A model generated the notes under the pieces. The model was not told the origin of the DNA. It saw only the letters and a list, made by a program, of their open reading frames with translations, and did not search any database. A DNA stretch of 64,000 nt from Blastococcus sp. TF02A-35 (GTDB lineage: Bacteria > Actinomycetota > Actinomycetes > Mycobacteriales > Geodermatophilaceae), in NCBI RefSeq assembly GCF_004571075.1, contig NZ_SPQP01000011.1, positions 30,415 through 94,414 on the forward strand, read 5' to 3'. Within the stretch, counting starts at the first letter, position 1; every line of letters begins with the position of its first letter. A program made the position numbers and the translations under genes. Positions 8,288 to 15,274 of this stretch are shown here, piece by piece.

Positions 8288-8875
8288 GTGATCGGCGTCG
8301 AGCTGGCCGTTAGCACCGTGATGCAGTCCATGCTGCAGGCCGGCGCCCGCGAGGCCGTGTCGGGGCTGAAGACGAAGATCGGGCGGCGTCCTGGTCGAGC
8401 AGCTCGTCGAAGCACCTATCAAGTCCTGCAGGTCAAGCTCGCCCAAGCCCAGCTTCGGGCGGGCCTTCTCCAAGCCCTCCACCGCAGCCACCTGTCCCCC
8501 GGCAAAGCGGTGACCGGGCTGATCGCCTATCCGGCCATGGTCAGGACGCTGGATCACGCCCTGACCGACATGGCCGAGGTGATGGACGCCTGGCTGTCGG
8601 TAGGGGGCCTTGCCCCGGCCGCGGTGGCCGCGGCGGCTGATGACGCGGTCATGGCGATGGCTGGTCTCCTGGAGCATCCTGCTCGGACCTGGTGGCAGTC
8701 CGGACGCCGCGAGCAAGCTCAACTACACGCTCGGGCAGGCCAGCGCTTCGACGAGGCCTTGGCCGAGTTCATCCGGCTGACCGTCGCCGACAGCGGGCGC
8801 ACCCGCGGTGAGCGGCGTGCCGCTCGGCGGCGAACAGTGACAGTGCCAGGGACGGTTACTACGCCGCGGTCATAG
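8288..8875 (+). CDS. hypothetical helical protein
   Basis: A 195-residue Ala/Arg-rich protein starting with GTG 8288, weakly supported by an upstream AGGAC. It is predicted almost entirely alpha-helical, with amphipathic stretches such as YQVLQVKLAQAQLRAGLLQA and DALTDMAEVMDAWL-like segments, and a basic C-terminal tail (RTRGERRAARRRTV). No motif points to a function. The GC-rich wobble positions support coding. It stands alone between the hairpin at 8008-8050 and the HTH gene on the other strand, in the variable part of the island. Confidence 0.5.
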   Translation: MIGVELAVSTVMQSMLQAGAREAVSGLKTKIGRRPGRAARRSTYQVLQVKLAQAQLRAGLLQALHRSHLSPGKAVTGLIAYPAMVRTLDHALTDMAEVMDAWLSVGGLAPAAVAAAADDAVMAMAGLLEHPARTWWQSGRREQAQLHARAGQRFDEALAEFIRLTVADSGRTRGERRAARRRTVTVPGTVTTPRS

Positions 8876-8974
8876 TGGCGCGACGTCCCCAGCGCCACCG
8901 GGCGGCTGCGCCAGGATCGTTGTGGCCCAGGGAGCCAGCGCAGCTGGCCGTGGCCTGCACCTACGGGGAGACCG

Positions 8975-9217
8975 TTACCCGTCCGCGAGCGGCGGGGCAC
9001 CCGTCGGCCGGCGAGGCACCTGGTGCTTGTCCAGCGCACGCCGGACGGCGGTCTGGGACCGGTCGATCAGCTCGGCGACCTCGCGCAGCGACCGCCCCTC
9101 CCGATAGGCGGTGACGATGAAGTTCTCCAGCTGTCGCTGCAAGAGCGGGTGCGCGCTGTCCCGCGTGCCGACGAACTCCGGACGCGGCCGCAGCTGAGGA
9201 CGGGGCGGGTAGGGCAT
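8975..9217 (-). CDS. small helix-turn-helix protein
   Basis: An 80-residue protein from ATG 9217. Residues ~36-65 (AYREGRSLREVAELIDRSQT, then AVRRALDKHQV) form a clear helix-turn-helix of the kind found at the C-terminus of Hin-type resolvases and in small DNA-binding proteins. It has no catalytic domain, so it is probably a regulator or a resolvase remnant. It is divergent from the SIR2-domain gene (start 9327). The 109-bp gap would hold both promoters, so it could regulate that gene. No clear ribosome binding site is present. The HTH call is firm; the regulatory target is inferred. Confidence 0.65.
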   Translation of the reverse strand: MPYPPRPQLRPRPEFVGTRDSAHPLLQRQLENFIVTAYREGRSLREVAELIDRSQTAVRRALDKHQVPRRPTGAPPLADG

Positions 9218-9326
9218 GGCCTGAGTCTGAGCAGCACGGGAGCGGCCAGACCACCCAGCGCCGGATCTCCTCCCTGGGACGGGTGGCATCCCGGCGAGGC
9301 GAGGCGGTCCCTGACAGCATGAGTCG

Positions 9327-10730
9327 GTGAGCGCAGCCGAACTCGATCTGGTGACGCTCGAGCGGCTACGCCCGGTCGCGGACGCTGCGCAGGTGAGCGT
9401 CCTGCTGGGAGCCGGCGCTTCCGCCGCAGCCGGCCTGCCCGACTGGAACAGCCTGGCGACCAAGCTGCTGCAGCTCAGCGGCACGATCGATGACGAGGAG
9501 ACCGCCCGGGCCTTCTTGGCGGGCCAGGACCCATCCCTGGCCGCGGAAGCAGCCAAGGCGGCCGCTGATGACTGGCTCGAGCTTGTACGCGAGGCTCTCT
9601 ATCCCCCATCGCTGGGGGAGGCAGAGCCGGCTGCCCTGCACCTTGCCGTGGCGTCCCTGGCCGCCGGGCGTCTGGTCGGCGAGGTCGGCCTATTCACGCT
9701 CAACTTCGACCTGCTGATCGAATGGGCGCTGCAGGATGCGCTGGACGAGGTCGGAAGCGATGCAGGTGTCCATGCCCGGGACACCGAAGACGACCGGGCA
9801 CCCCGGGATGCCTTTGAGGTGCACCACCTTCATGGGTACCTGGGCCAAGATCCCGTCGACACGGGCGAGATCGTGTTGACCCTGTCGGACTTCACCAAGC
9901 TGAGCGCCCAGTCCTCGCCCTGGCAGCGCGCTGAGTTGCAAAGTGCCCTCAGCCGCGGACCACTGCTGCTGGCGGGCACCTCCTACCGGGACAGCGACAT
10001 TCGACAGTGGCTGCACGAGCTCAATCTCGCCACCCGCCCCGACAAGGGCTTCATCCTCTTGGCCCGCGAAAGCTTTGGACTGTCCCGGCACCAGTTCGAC
10101 CTGGTCAAGGACGCCCTGGTGGCGCAGTGGGCATCGATCGGGGTCTCCGCGGTCCTGGTGCAGGACTACAGCGATGCCGCTCAGGCGATCCGCGAGCTGA
10201 GCGCCCTCAACGATGTGGACTACTTAGCGCCGAAGGTGCGGGCCGGAGCCCTGTGGGACGGCATCCAGGGCGACTTCGAGCAGCTGCAGCGGGAGCACTC
10301 CGACCAGCTGGCCCGCGACCTCACTCGCCTGCGCCCGGTGCTGGGCGATGACGCCAACATGACCTTGTGGCTGGCCGATGGGGCCGGCCACATCGTGCGA
10401 TGGAGCTCCCACGACCGCCTCTACCGGGGCGCAGAGCAACTGCGGACGGTTCCGGTCGGCCATGACAGCCCCTGGATCGCCGGGCAGTGCCTGGGCCGGT
10501 CGGAGATCCTGGCCCGCAATCTCTCCGAGGCAATGAGCACCCGGCGATGGCAATCGGTGGTGGCTGCCCCGTGTGTCGCGGACTTGCCCGGCGGGCCTCC
10601 ACTTCCGACGGCAGTGCTGAGCTCAGCGGCGACGTCCCCCCTCGAGAACCAGGACCTGGATGCCTGGCACCAGGTGCTCACTGAGCTGGCGGAGGAGTGG
10701 GCAGGGCGGCTGTCCACCCTCGCCGAGTGA
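9327..10730 (+). CDS. SIR2-domain protein with GAF-like C-terminal region (candidate defence NADase)
   Basis: A 467-residue protein starting with GTG. Residues ~23-280 are a SIR2-like Rossmann domain: VLLGAGASAAAGLPDW (nucleotide-binding GAGAS 28-32), LFTLNFDLL (124-128, catalytic-type Asn126), HHLHG (166-170, His169) and GPLLLAGTSYRDSDI (217-225). All core residues of SIR2 NAD-cleaving enzymes are present. SIR2 proteins of this type, as in Thoeris ThsA, DSR and SIR2-STAND proteins, degrade NAD+ in infected cells. Residues ~300-467 (with NMTLWLADGAGHIVRW and the following strands) resemble a GAF sensor domain; I recognise this only by pattern. It is followed by the TGR-motif microproteins and the XRE/metalloprotease pair. 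Confidence 0.75.
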   Translation: MSAAELDLVTLERLRPVADAAQVSVLLGAGASAAAGLPDWNSLATKLLQLSGTIDDEETARAFLAGQDPSLAAEAAKAAADDWLELVREALYPPSLGEAEPAALHLAVASLAAGRLVGEVGLFTLNFDLLIEWALQDALDEVGSDAGVHARDTEDDRAPRDAFEVHHLHGYLGQDPVDTGEIVLTLSDFTKLSAQSSPWQRAELQSALSRGPLLLAGTSYRDSDIRQWLHELNLATRPDKGFILLARESFGLSRHQFDLVKDALVAQWASIGVSAVLVQDYSDAAQAIRELSALNDVDYLAPKVRAGALWDGIQGDFEQLQREHSDQLARDLTRLRPVLGDDANMTLWLADGAGHIVRWSSHDRLYRGAEQLRTVPVGHDSPWIAGQCLGRSEILARNLSEAMSTRRWQSVVAAPCVADLPGGPPLPTAVLSSAATSPLENQDLDAWHQVLTELAEEWAGRLSTLAE

Positions 10731-10803
10731 TGACCGCCACGTCTTTCCTGCCGTTGCCGAGTAGAACAGCTACGGTGACCTCAGCGAGCAAAGGGAGGCA
10801 GCA

Positions 10804-11001
10804 GTGAAGTCAACGAAGAAGACTTCGGTGCGCGAGGTCAGCCCCGGCACGTTTCGGGTGAGCGCAGTGCGCGGCCGCAGCGCCATGACTGGCCGCTTCG
10901 TCACATCGGACGCTGTTCACCGGCACTCCCGCACCTCCGTGACCGGGCAATCGAGCGCGGGGCGGTCGAGCACCCGCAGCTCTGGCACGGGCCAGGCTTG
11001 A
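10804..11001 (+). CDS. TGRF-motif microprotein (one motif copy)
   Basis: A 65-residue basic, Ser/Thr/Arg-rich protein. GTG 10804 is preceded by GGGAGG at good spacing. Residues 25-47 hold RSAMTGRFVT...HSRTSVT, a motif also found twice in the protein on the opposite strand at 11130-11333. From memory, small proteins with the pattern TG(R/Q)(F/Y)-x6-R-(H/N)-P-x-T-(S/T)-V are common on mobile elements of actinobacteria and proteobacteria, with no known function. Composition suggests a disordered or nucleic-acid-binding peptide. It lies 73 bases after the SIR2-domain gene and could be co-transcribed. It ends at the shared hairpin 11078-11114. Confidence 0.6.
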   Translation: MKSTKKTSVREVSPGTFRVSAVRGRSAMTGRFVTSDAVHRHSRTSVTGQSSAGRSSTRSSGTGQA

Positions 11002-11077
11002 CCAACCCGATCGACCTACGCCGGCGGTATCCGCACAGCGCACGCAGCTGTCCCTGACTTTTTCGGGGCTGAACGAG

Positions 11078-11114
11078 GCAGGGCCCCCCGCACTTGCACT
11101 GCGGGGGGCCCTGC
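11078..11114. terminator. bidirectional terminator between convergent microprotein genes
   Basis: A perfect 15-bp stem (11078-11092 with 11100-11114, GCAGGGCCCCCCGCA) around a 7-base loop, between the stop at 11001 on the plus strand and the stop at 11130 on the minus strand. Confidence 0.8.
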
Positions 11115-11129
11115 TGCTTGCTGGAGCGG

Positions 11130-11333
11130 TCAGCTCTTCTCGGTGACGCTGGTGTTGGGGTGCCGGGCGGCCGCCGCCCCCGAGATGAAGTGACCCGTGA
11201 TCGCCGAGCGGTGGTGCGTGCCCGAACCCCGGTTGCTCCCGGACTCGGTGACGCTCGTCCGCGGGTGCCGGGCGGCAGCCGCGTGCGAGATGTACCGGCC
11301 GGTGATCGCGCTCCGCGCGTGGCCCTTGGCCAT
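11130..11333 (-). CDS. TGR(F/Y)-motif microprotein (two tandem motif copies)
   Basis: A 67-residue protein from ATG 11333, with GGAGA 5 bases upstream. It is built of two copies of a 24-residue motif: residues 7-30 begin RSAITGRYIS and residues 42-65 begin RSAITGHFIS. Twenty of 24 positions are identical, and the period is 35 residues. The single motif in the protein at 10804 is about 55-60% identical. Function unknown. It is transcribed toward that gene and divergently from the XRE gene at 11452, with a palindromic operator between them, so it is probably repressed by that XRE protein. The duplication is visible in the DNA too, showing an internal tandem origin. Confidence 0.65.
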   Translation of the reverse strand: MAKGHARSAITGRYISHAAAARHPRTSVTESGSNRGSGTHHRSAITGHFISGAAAARHPNTSVTEKS

Positions 11334-11373
11334 GGTGTCTCCGTTCTATCAGTGCGCCTGCCGTTACAAGCGC

Positions 11374-11391
11374 TGCTTAGGATGCTAAGCA
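11374..11391. promoter_or_regulatory. palindromic operator, probably for the XRE regulator
   Basis: TGCTTAGGATGCTAAGCA is an inverted repeat with 7-bp arms (TGCTTAG/CTAAGCA) and a 4-base centre. It lies between the divergent microprotein gene (start 11333) and the XRE gene (start 11452). A second CTAAGCA half-site occurs at 11436-11442, 9 bases before the XRE start, inside TTGCTCAACTAAGCAA (11428-11443). This spacing fits a repressor controlling both promoters including its own. Confidence 0.6.
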
Positions 11392-11451
11392 CACTCCCGC
11401 CGGGATGCAAGGCCCAGCGCGCGCCGCTTGCTCAACTAAGCAAAGCGAGAC

Positions 11452-11865
11452 ATGATGACGTGCGTGTCCGCCACCCCCAACAGCCCGCTGTCCGCGGGAT
11501 CGCAAAGCCTGGGTGCCTACTTGAAGTCGGCTCGTTCGGCACTGGGTCTGAGCTTGCGTGCGGTTGAAGAGCGCACCGGCAAGGCCGTGACCAACGGCTA
11601 CCTCAGCCAGATCGAGAGCGGCACAGTCACCCAGCCCTCGCCCAACATGCTGTATCACCTGGCCCAGGCCTACGACCTGGACTACGGCGACCTGCTCGTC
11701 CGAGCCGGCCACCGGGTCCCGCACAGCGACGACACGGCGCAGCGAGGCATCCTTGCCGGCTTTCCCATGCACGCCCTGGAAGAGCTCACTGAAGGTGAGC
11801 GCGGCGAACTCCTCGACTACATCGCTTTCCTCCGATCCAAGCGCCCCTCGAGCCGAGGTAGGTAA
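11452..11865 (+). CDS. XRE-family helix-turn-helix repressor
   Basis: A 137-residue regulator. Residues ~19-78 form a lambda-Cro/XRE helix-turn-helix domain (LGAYLKSARSALGLSLRAVE, then NGYLSQIESGTVTQPSPNML), with the insertion seen in regulators paired with IrrE proteases. The C-terminal half is helical (ELTEGERGELLDYIAFLRSK). ATG occurs at 11452 and 11455. It is 8 bases upstream of the ImmA/IrrE-type protease gene, forming the classic repressor/anti-repressor pair known from ICEBs1 and phages, where the protease cleaves the repressor to switch on the element. It probably binds the TGCTTAG palindrome at 11374-11391. Confidence 0.85.
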   Translation: MMTCVSATPNSPLSAGSQSLGAYLKSARSALGLSLRAVEERTGKAVTNGYLSQIESGTVTQPSPNMLYHLAQAYDLDYGDLLVRAGHRVPHSDDTAQRGILAGFPMHALEELTEGERGELLDYIAFLRSKRPSSRGR

Positions 11866-11873
11866 GAGCCCAC

Positions 11874-12773
11874 GTGCCCCCGCTTCATGCCGCTTCCCTA
11901 GAGGACATCCGCCGGTACGCGCGGGGGGCGCTCCACGCTGCCGACGCGCTGGCGCAGACACCCACGCCGCTGGCCGCGGTCGAAGCCGCAGCGGGCCTGC
12001 TACCTGCCGAAGAGCTCTTCCTGGCTGGGGCCGACGTCCCGCCTGGGTTGGCTGACAGCGTTGCCAGGCTCATGAAGAAGGTCATGGGAGGCCTGGCATA
12101 CCGAGAGAAACGGGTCTACCTCAACACCGCCGAGCTGGCTCTCCCCCGCCGTCGCTTTGTCCACGGCCACGAGCTTGGTCATCAGGTGCTTCCGTGGCAG
12201 GAGCAGGCGTATTACGCCGATGACGACAACACCTTGAGCCCTGAGACCCGCGACGCCATGGAGTGGGAAGCCAACGCGTTCTCAGCCGAACTCCTCTTCG
12301 GCCTGGACCGCTTCACCACGATGGCCGATAGCTACGCCCCGGGCCTGGCCGTGCCGCTTCACCTGAGCAACGAGTTCCAGACCTCAGCCCATGCGGCCAT
12401 TCGCCGATATGTGGCGACGAGCCAGCACCGGGTTGCCCTCCTGACCCTGGGCCGCTTCACCCGCCGGGTCCCTCGCGGCCCCTACCTGCCAATGATGAAC
12501 GACCAGTGCGCCGAATCGCCGGGGTTCAGCGAACGGTTCGGATCGATCACCGACCTCGCCGCCCGCCCCTTGGTGCTGGCCGAGCACCCAGCTATAGCAG
12601 CCGCTGAACGCGTTGCCCCAACGGGCCTGTTGGAAGACAACGATGACCTCGTCATCGAGACCAAGCGGGGCATGACGACATTTCAGACTCAGGCCTTCCA
12701 CAACGGCCGTCTGCACTTCGTCCTGCTCTATCAGCAAGGGCGCTTCAACGGCCAGCGCCTGCGCGCGGCCTGA
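11874..12773 (+). CDS. ImmA/IrrE-family zinc metallopeptidase
   Basis: A 299-residue protein starting with GTG 11874. Residues ~60-145 are the peptidase domain: the HEXXH zinc motif is HGHELGHQVLPWQ (His99, Glu100, His103), and the third ligand is Glu132 in EWEANAFSAELLFG. This is the signature of ImmA/IrrE (DUF955) peptidases, which cleave their partner XRE repressor. The C-terminal ~150 residues (RRYVATSQHRVALLTLGRF onward) form an extra domain that may sense the inducing signal. Together with the XRE gene 8 bases upstream it forms a derepression switch, possibly for the microprotein/SIR2 locus or for the element itself. Confidence 0.85.
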   Translation: MPPLHAASLEDIRRYARGALHAADALAQTPTPLAAVEAAAGLLPAEELFLAGADVPPGLADSVARLMKKVMGGLAYREKRVYLNTAELALPRRRFVHGHELGHQVLPWQEQAYYADDDNTLSPETRDAMEWEANAFSAELLFGLDRFTTMADSYAPGLAVPLHLSNEFQTSAHAAIRRYVATSQHRVALLTLGRFTRRVPRGPYLPMMNDQCAESPGFSERFGSITDLAARPLVLAEHPAIAAAERVAPTGLLEDNDDLVIETKRGMTTFQTQAFHNGRLHFVLLYQQGRFNGQRLRAA

Positions 12774-12790
12774 CACTGAGCCCAGTGTCA
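12771..12790 (+). terminator. short hairpin overlapping the immA-like stop codon
   Basis: TGACACTG (12771-12778) and CAGTGTCA (12783-12790) form an 8-bp stem with a 4-base loop. The TGA stop is the first three bases. There is no U tract, so terminator activity is uncertain. Confidence 0.35.
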
Positions 12791-12933
12791 CGACAGTCGC
12801 GGCCGGCACCTGGACTGTTTGGCGGTGGCGGGGCCGGTGAGCGCGTCGGTCCGTTAGGCCCGCCGGCAGCTTGCTGACGGATGTCCCGACGCGCCAGCGG
12901 CGGGACGCACGCGCGACCCCCGCGCGAGCCCCA

Positions 12934-13005
12934 GCACCCGGCCGGTGCTGCTGCTGGCCGGGTGCCGGGACGGCTGGGGCGGGGCCGCCGGTGGGCGGCC
13001 CCGCC
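12934..13005 (-). terminator. two tandem hairpins downstream of the GntR operon
   Basis: The first hairpin (arms 12978-12989 and 12994-13005, GGCGGGGCCGCC) is a perfect 12-bp stem. The second (12934-12943 with 12956-12965, GCACCCGGCC) is a perfect 10-bp stem. Both follow the stop codon at 13012 on the minus strand. On the other side the immA-like gene ends at 12773; the bases between hold nothing else that I can identify. Confidence 0.6.
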
Positions 13006-13011
13006 GTCGGC

Positions 13012-13158
13012 TCAGTCCTCGGCCGGATCCTCGTCGATAGGGTCAAGCTCGGTGTCCCTACCGCCCGACCCCTCTGGGGCCGGGTGTTCTTTGCCCTGAC
13101 GACCGCGGCCACGGGCTCGGTCAACCCACGACCACTCCCGGTCGCCCGGAGGTCCCAC
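13012..13158 (-). CDS. small acidic hypothetical protein
   Basis: A 48-residue frame from GTG 13158 to TGA 13012. It starts two bases after the GntR stop and ends just before two tandem hairpins. The N-terminal half is basic (REWSWVDRARGRGRQGK), the C-terminal half very acidic (DTELDPIDEDPAED). The position at the end of the membrane protein/GntR operon supports coding. No family is known and no strong ribosome binding site is seen, so translation would depend on coupling to GntR. Confidence 0.4.
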   Translation of the reverse strand: MGPPGDREWSWVDRARGRGRQGKEHPAPEGSGGRDTELDPIDEDPAED

Positions 13159-13160
13159 GG

Positions 13161-13532
13161 TCAGGCGCGGAGTGCGACCAGTGCTGCGCGCAGCAGTGAC
13201 AGGGCGGTCTCCTCGCTCATTCCGGCTCGGTGGGCTCGACTGGCCAGTTCAGCGGCCGCCTGCCGCACGTCGCCAGCATCGGCTGCCGGTACGGAGGGGG
13301 CGGCCACGACGGTGCCGAGTCGCCGTCGGCTGGCGACCAGGCCAGCTGCTTCGAGTTCGCGGTAGGCCCGGGCCACGGTGCCGATGGCAACGCCGAGGTC
13401 AGCGGCCAAAGCTCTCATGCTGGGCAGCCGGGCGCCTTCCTCGAGCTGCCCACTGTCGATGGCGGCTGCGATCTGGGCGCGGATCTGCTCATAGGGAGGG
13501 GTGGGGCTAGCAAGGTCGACGGTGACGTCCAC
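13161..13532 (-). CDS. GntR-family transcriptional regulator (YtrA-like)
   Basis: A 123-residue protein from GTG 13532. Residues ~10-75 are a GntR winged helix-turn-helix (PYEQIRAQIAAAIDSGQLEE, then LPSMRALAADLGVAIGTVAR). The short C-terminal tail (~40 residues) has no ligand domain like FadR or HutC, which fits the YtrA subfamily that usually represses a neighbouring membrane transport operon. Only 6 bases separate it from the membrane-protein gene upstream on the same strand, so the pair is an operon and the regulator probably controls that gene. Confidence 0.85.
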   Translation of the reverse strand: MDVTVDLASPTPPYEQIRAQIAAAIDSGQLEEGARLPSMRALAADLGVAIGTVARAYRELEAAGLVASRRRLGTVVAAPSVPAADAGDVRQAAAELASRAHRAGMSEETALSLLRAALVALRA

Positions 13533-13538
13533 GGGTTG

Positions 13539-14486
13539 TCAGCGCTTCGCGTCGACGAGTTCGTCGGCGGGAACGGGGACGCGGGTCCGGATGAAGAAGA
13601 CGCCGACGCCGGCAACACCGCCGAGCAGGCCGCTGAAGGCCAACACGCCGCCGACCCACGGCAGGACCGAAGCGGCCGCGCCGACGGGCAGGTCCTCGAG
13701 GCGGGCTGCCTGGGCTGCCGTGATCGCAGCGCTGCGGACCGCCAGCCCGCTGACGGTCACGAGGCCAGCGACCAGGATCATCGCTGCGGTGGTCGCTCCG
13801 CGGAGCACCCGCTGGGCCGATGCCCGCCGGAGGGCGTCTTCGACGTCGAGGTCATCGGTGACAATTGCGGGGCGGTTGGCGACGACCCACAGTGCTGCCG
13901 TGCTCAGCGCGAGCAGGCATCCCAGGCCCACCAGCGCCGGCATGCCGTAGAACGAGCCCACGTAGGGAGACGCCGCCCCCTCGACCAGGCCGCTGCCGGC
14001 GTAGACGGTGATGCTGCGGTTGGCGTCGTAGCGGTTGTCGGTCACCGCTCCCACCGCGATCACCCCGATCCCGGTGACCAGCGTGCCGATGGCCGTTCGC
14101 AGCAACCAGGCCGGGAGGGCCTGCAGCAGGCCTCGATGCGCCAGCCGCGCCCGCCGGACCATCCCGCCAGGCCGGGGCCAGGTCAGCTCCCCGACCAGGA
14201 TGACACCGGTGTGCGCGACCCCGAAGGCCAGCGGCAGCATCATCGCGGCCACCCCGGGCCGCCCAGCCGCCGGAGCCAGCGGCGCCGGCAGCAGCACGGC
14301 GACGGCAGCGGCCACCGCGGCGAGGAGGCTTACTACTACTGCGGTCGCCGAAGTTCGCTGGGCGTGCCGTTGCGCTCGGCGAACCGTGTTTTCTTCACCA
14401 TGGGCGAACTGGCGCATGAGCAGCGCCGCACCGCCGGCGACCAAGCCGACCAGGAGCAGGAGCACGAGCAGCGGAGAGATGTACAT
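13539..14486 (-). CDS. multi-pass membrane protein in GntR operon
   Basis: A 315-residue integral membrane protein from ATG 14486, with GAGGAC upstream. I count about seven hydrophobic spans: LLVLLLLVGLVAGGAALL at the N-terminus, then around residues 48-70, 78-100, 128-150, 175-205, 232-258 and 278-300. A basic cytoplasmic loop follows span 1 (RRAQRHAQRTS). No transport or enzymatic motif is visible. The adjacent YtrA-like regulator suggests a stress- or antibiotic-responsive membrane function, as in other GntR/YtrA operons; this is inference from context only. Confidence 0.65.
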   Translation of the reverse strand: MYISPLLVLLLLVGLVAGGAALLMRQFAHGEENTVRRAQRHAQRTSATAVVVSLLAAVAAAVAVLLPAPLAPAAGRPGVAAMMLPLAFGVAHTGVILVGELTWPRPGGMVRRARLAHRGLLQALPAWLLRTAIGTLVTGIGVIAVGAVTDNRYDANRSITVYAGSGLVEGAASPYVGSFYGMPALVGLGCLLALSTAALWVVANRPAIVTDDLDVEDALRRASAQRVLRGATTAAMILVAGLVTVSGLAVRSAAITAAQAARLEDLPVGAAASVLPWVGGVLAFSGLLGGVAGVGVFFIRTRVPVPADELVDAKR

Positions 14487-15009
14487 GCCGTCCTCAGTTC
14501 GTCTGTATCAAGTAGGCAGCACATTGACACAGGCGAGCGTGCGACTCGGGGACGTTCGATAGCAGGCGTGTTGCGCGGCAGCACCGCCGTGGACTGTGGT
14601 CGGCGGTCGAAGTCCCCGGCGACAAGGCGAGAGTCGCCCTACTGACGCGAGCGGCGAACGATCTCAGTCCGGGTTGGAATGCGGTAACCCGCCGGCGGTG
14701 GGAGCTTGTGACGCGCGCAGGTCGGGAAGACCAAGGTGATGGTCTCGACCTAGGGAGCCACCGGGCGCCCGGCACAGCTGAGACAACGACGGCTCTCGGT
14801 TTCGAGACACGATTCCGGACAGCACTAGGACGGCTTGTCGCCAACGAAGGCAGGCGACACCACTTCTCCAGAACGGCGGTTGTTGCAACCCACCGGGCGG
14901 TATGCCGGACGACGCCCCTCGCTGAGCCGCCAGGATGTCTACATCTGGTCCTACCTTGCAGTGCCAAGCCTGACCGGCATGCGTGAGGAACGACCAGAGA
15001 GGTTCGTCC
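14487..15009. other. gene-poor stretch before the excisionase-like gene
   Basis: I see no convincing gene here. Open frames on both strands lack ribosome binding sites, motifs and consistent wobble bias. The promoters of the divergent membrane-protein gene (start 14486) and excisionase-like gene (start 15010) must lie here. Confidence 0.45.
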
Positions 15010-15213
15010 ATGGACAGCCCCGATGACCTGCTGACCACCGCCGAGGTCGCCCAGATCATGCGCTCACCGGTGTCCACCTTGAGGTACTGGCGGCACCTCG
15101 GCACCGGCCCGCACAGCTTCCGACTGGGGCGTCGGGTCGTCTACCGCCGCGCCGACGTGACCGCCTGGCTGCTCGAACAGTCAGAGGCGGGGCGCGCGGA
15201 ACGAGCGGTCTGA
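15010..15213 (+). CDS. xis: excisionase-like MerR/HTH_17 DNA-binding protein
   Basis: A 67-residue protein from ATG 15010, with AGAGAGG upstream. It is a single winged-helix DNA-binding domain: DLLTTAEVAQIMRSPVSTLR (recognition helix), then YWRHLGTGPHSFRLGRRVVY and RRADVTAWLLEQ. This is the standard form of excisionases and recombination directionality factors of actinobacterial integrative elements, which bend attachment-site DNA and steer the integrase to excision. It sits 61 bases from the 3' end of the integrase gene but on the opposite strand, so the two converge rather than form an operon. Confidence 0.8.
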   Translation: MDSPDDLLTTAEVAQIMRSPVSTLRYWRHLGTGPHSFRLGRRVVYRRADVTAWLLEQSEAGRAERAV

Positions 15214-15274
15214 GCAGTGAGCGTGACCGCCGTCCTGCCGTCGTGCCAAAGATCCGCGAAGGCGCCCCCGTTGC

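Noticed and set aside
12871..13365. 164-codon plus-strand frame
   Set aside because: It runs through the hairpins and antisense to GntR; low-complexity Arg/Ala/Ser composition.
14664..15104. 146-codon minus-strand frame over the xis promoter region
   Set aside because: No ribosome binding site, poor wobble bias, and it overlaps the excisionase-like gene in antisense.
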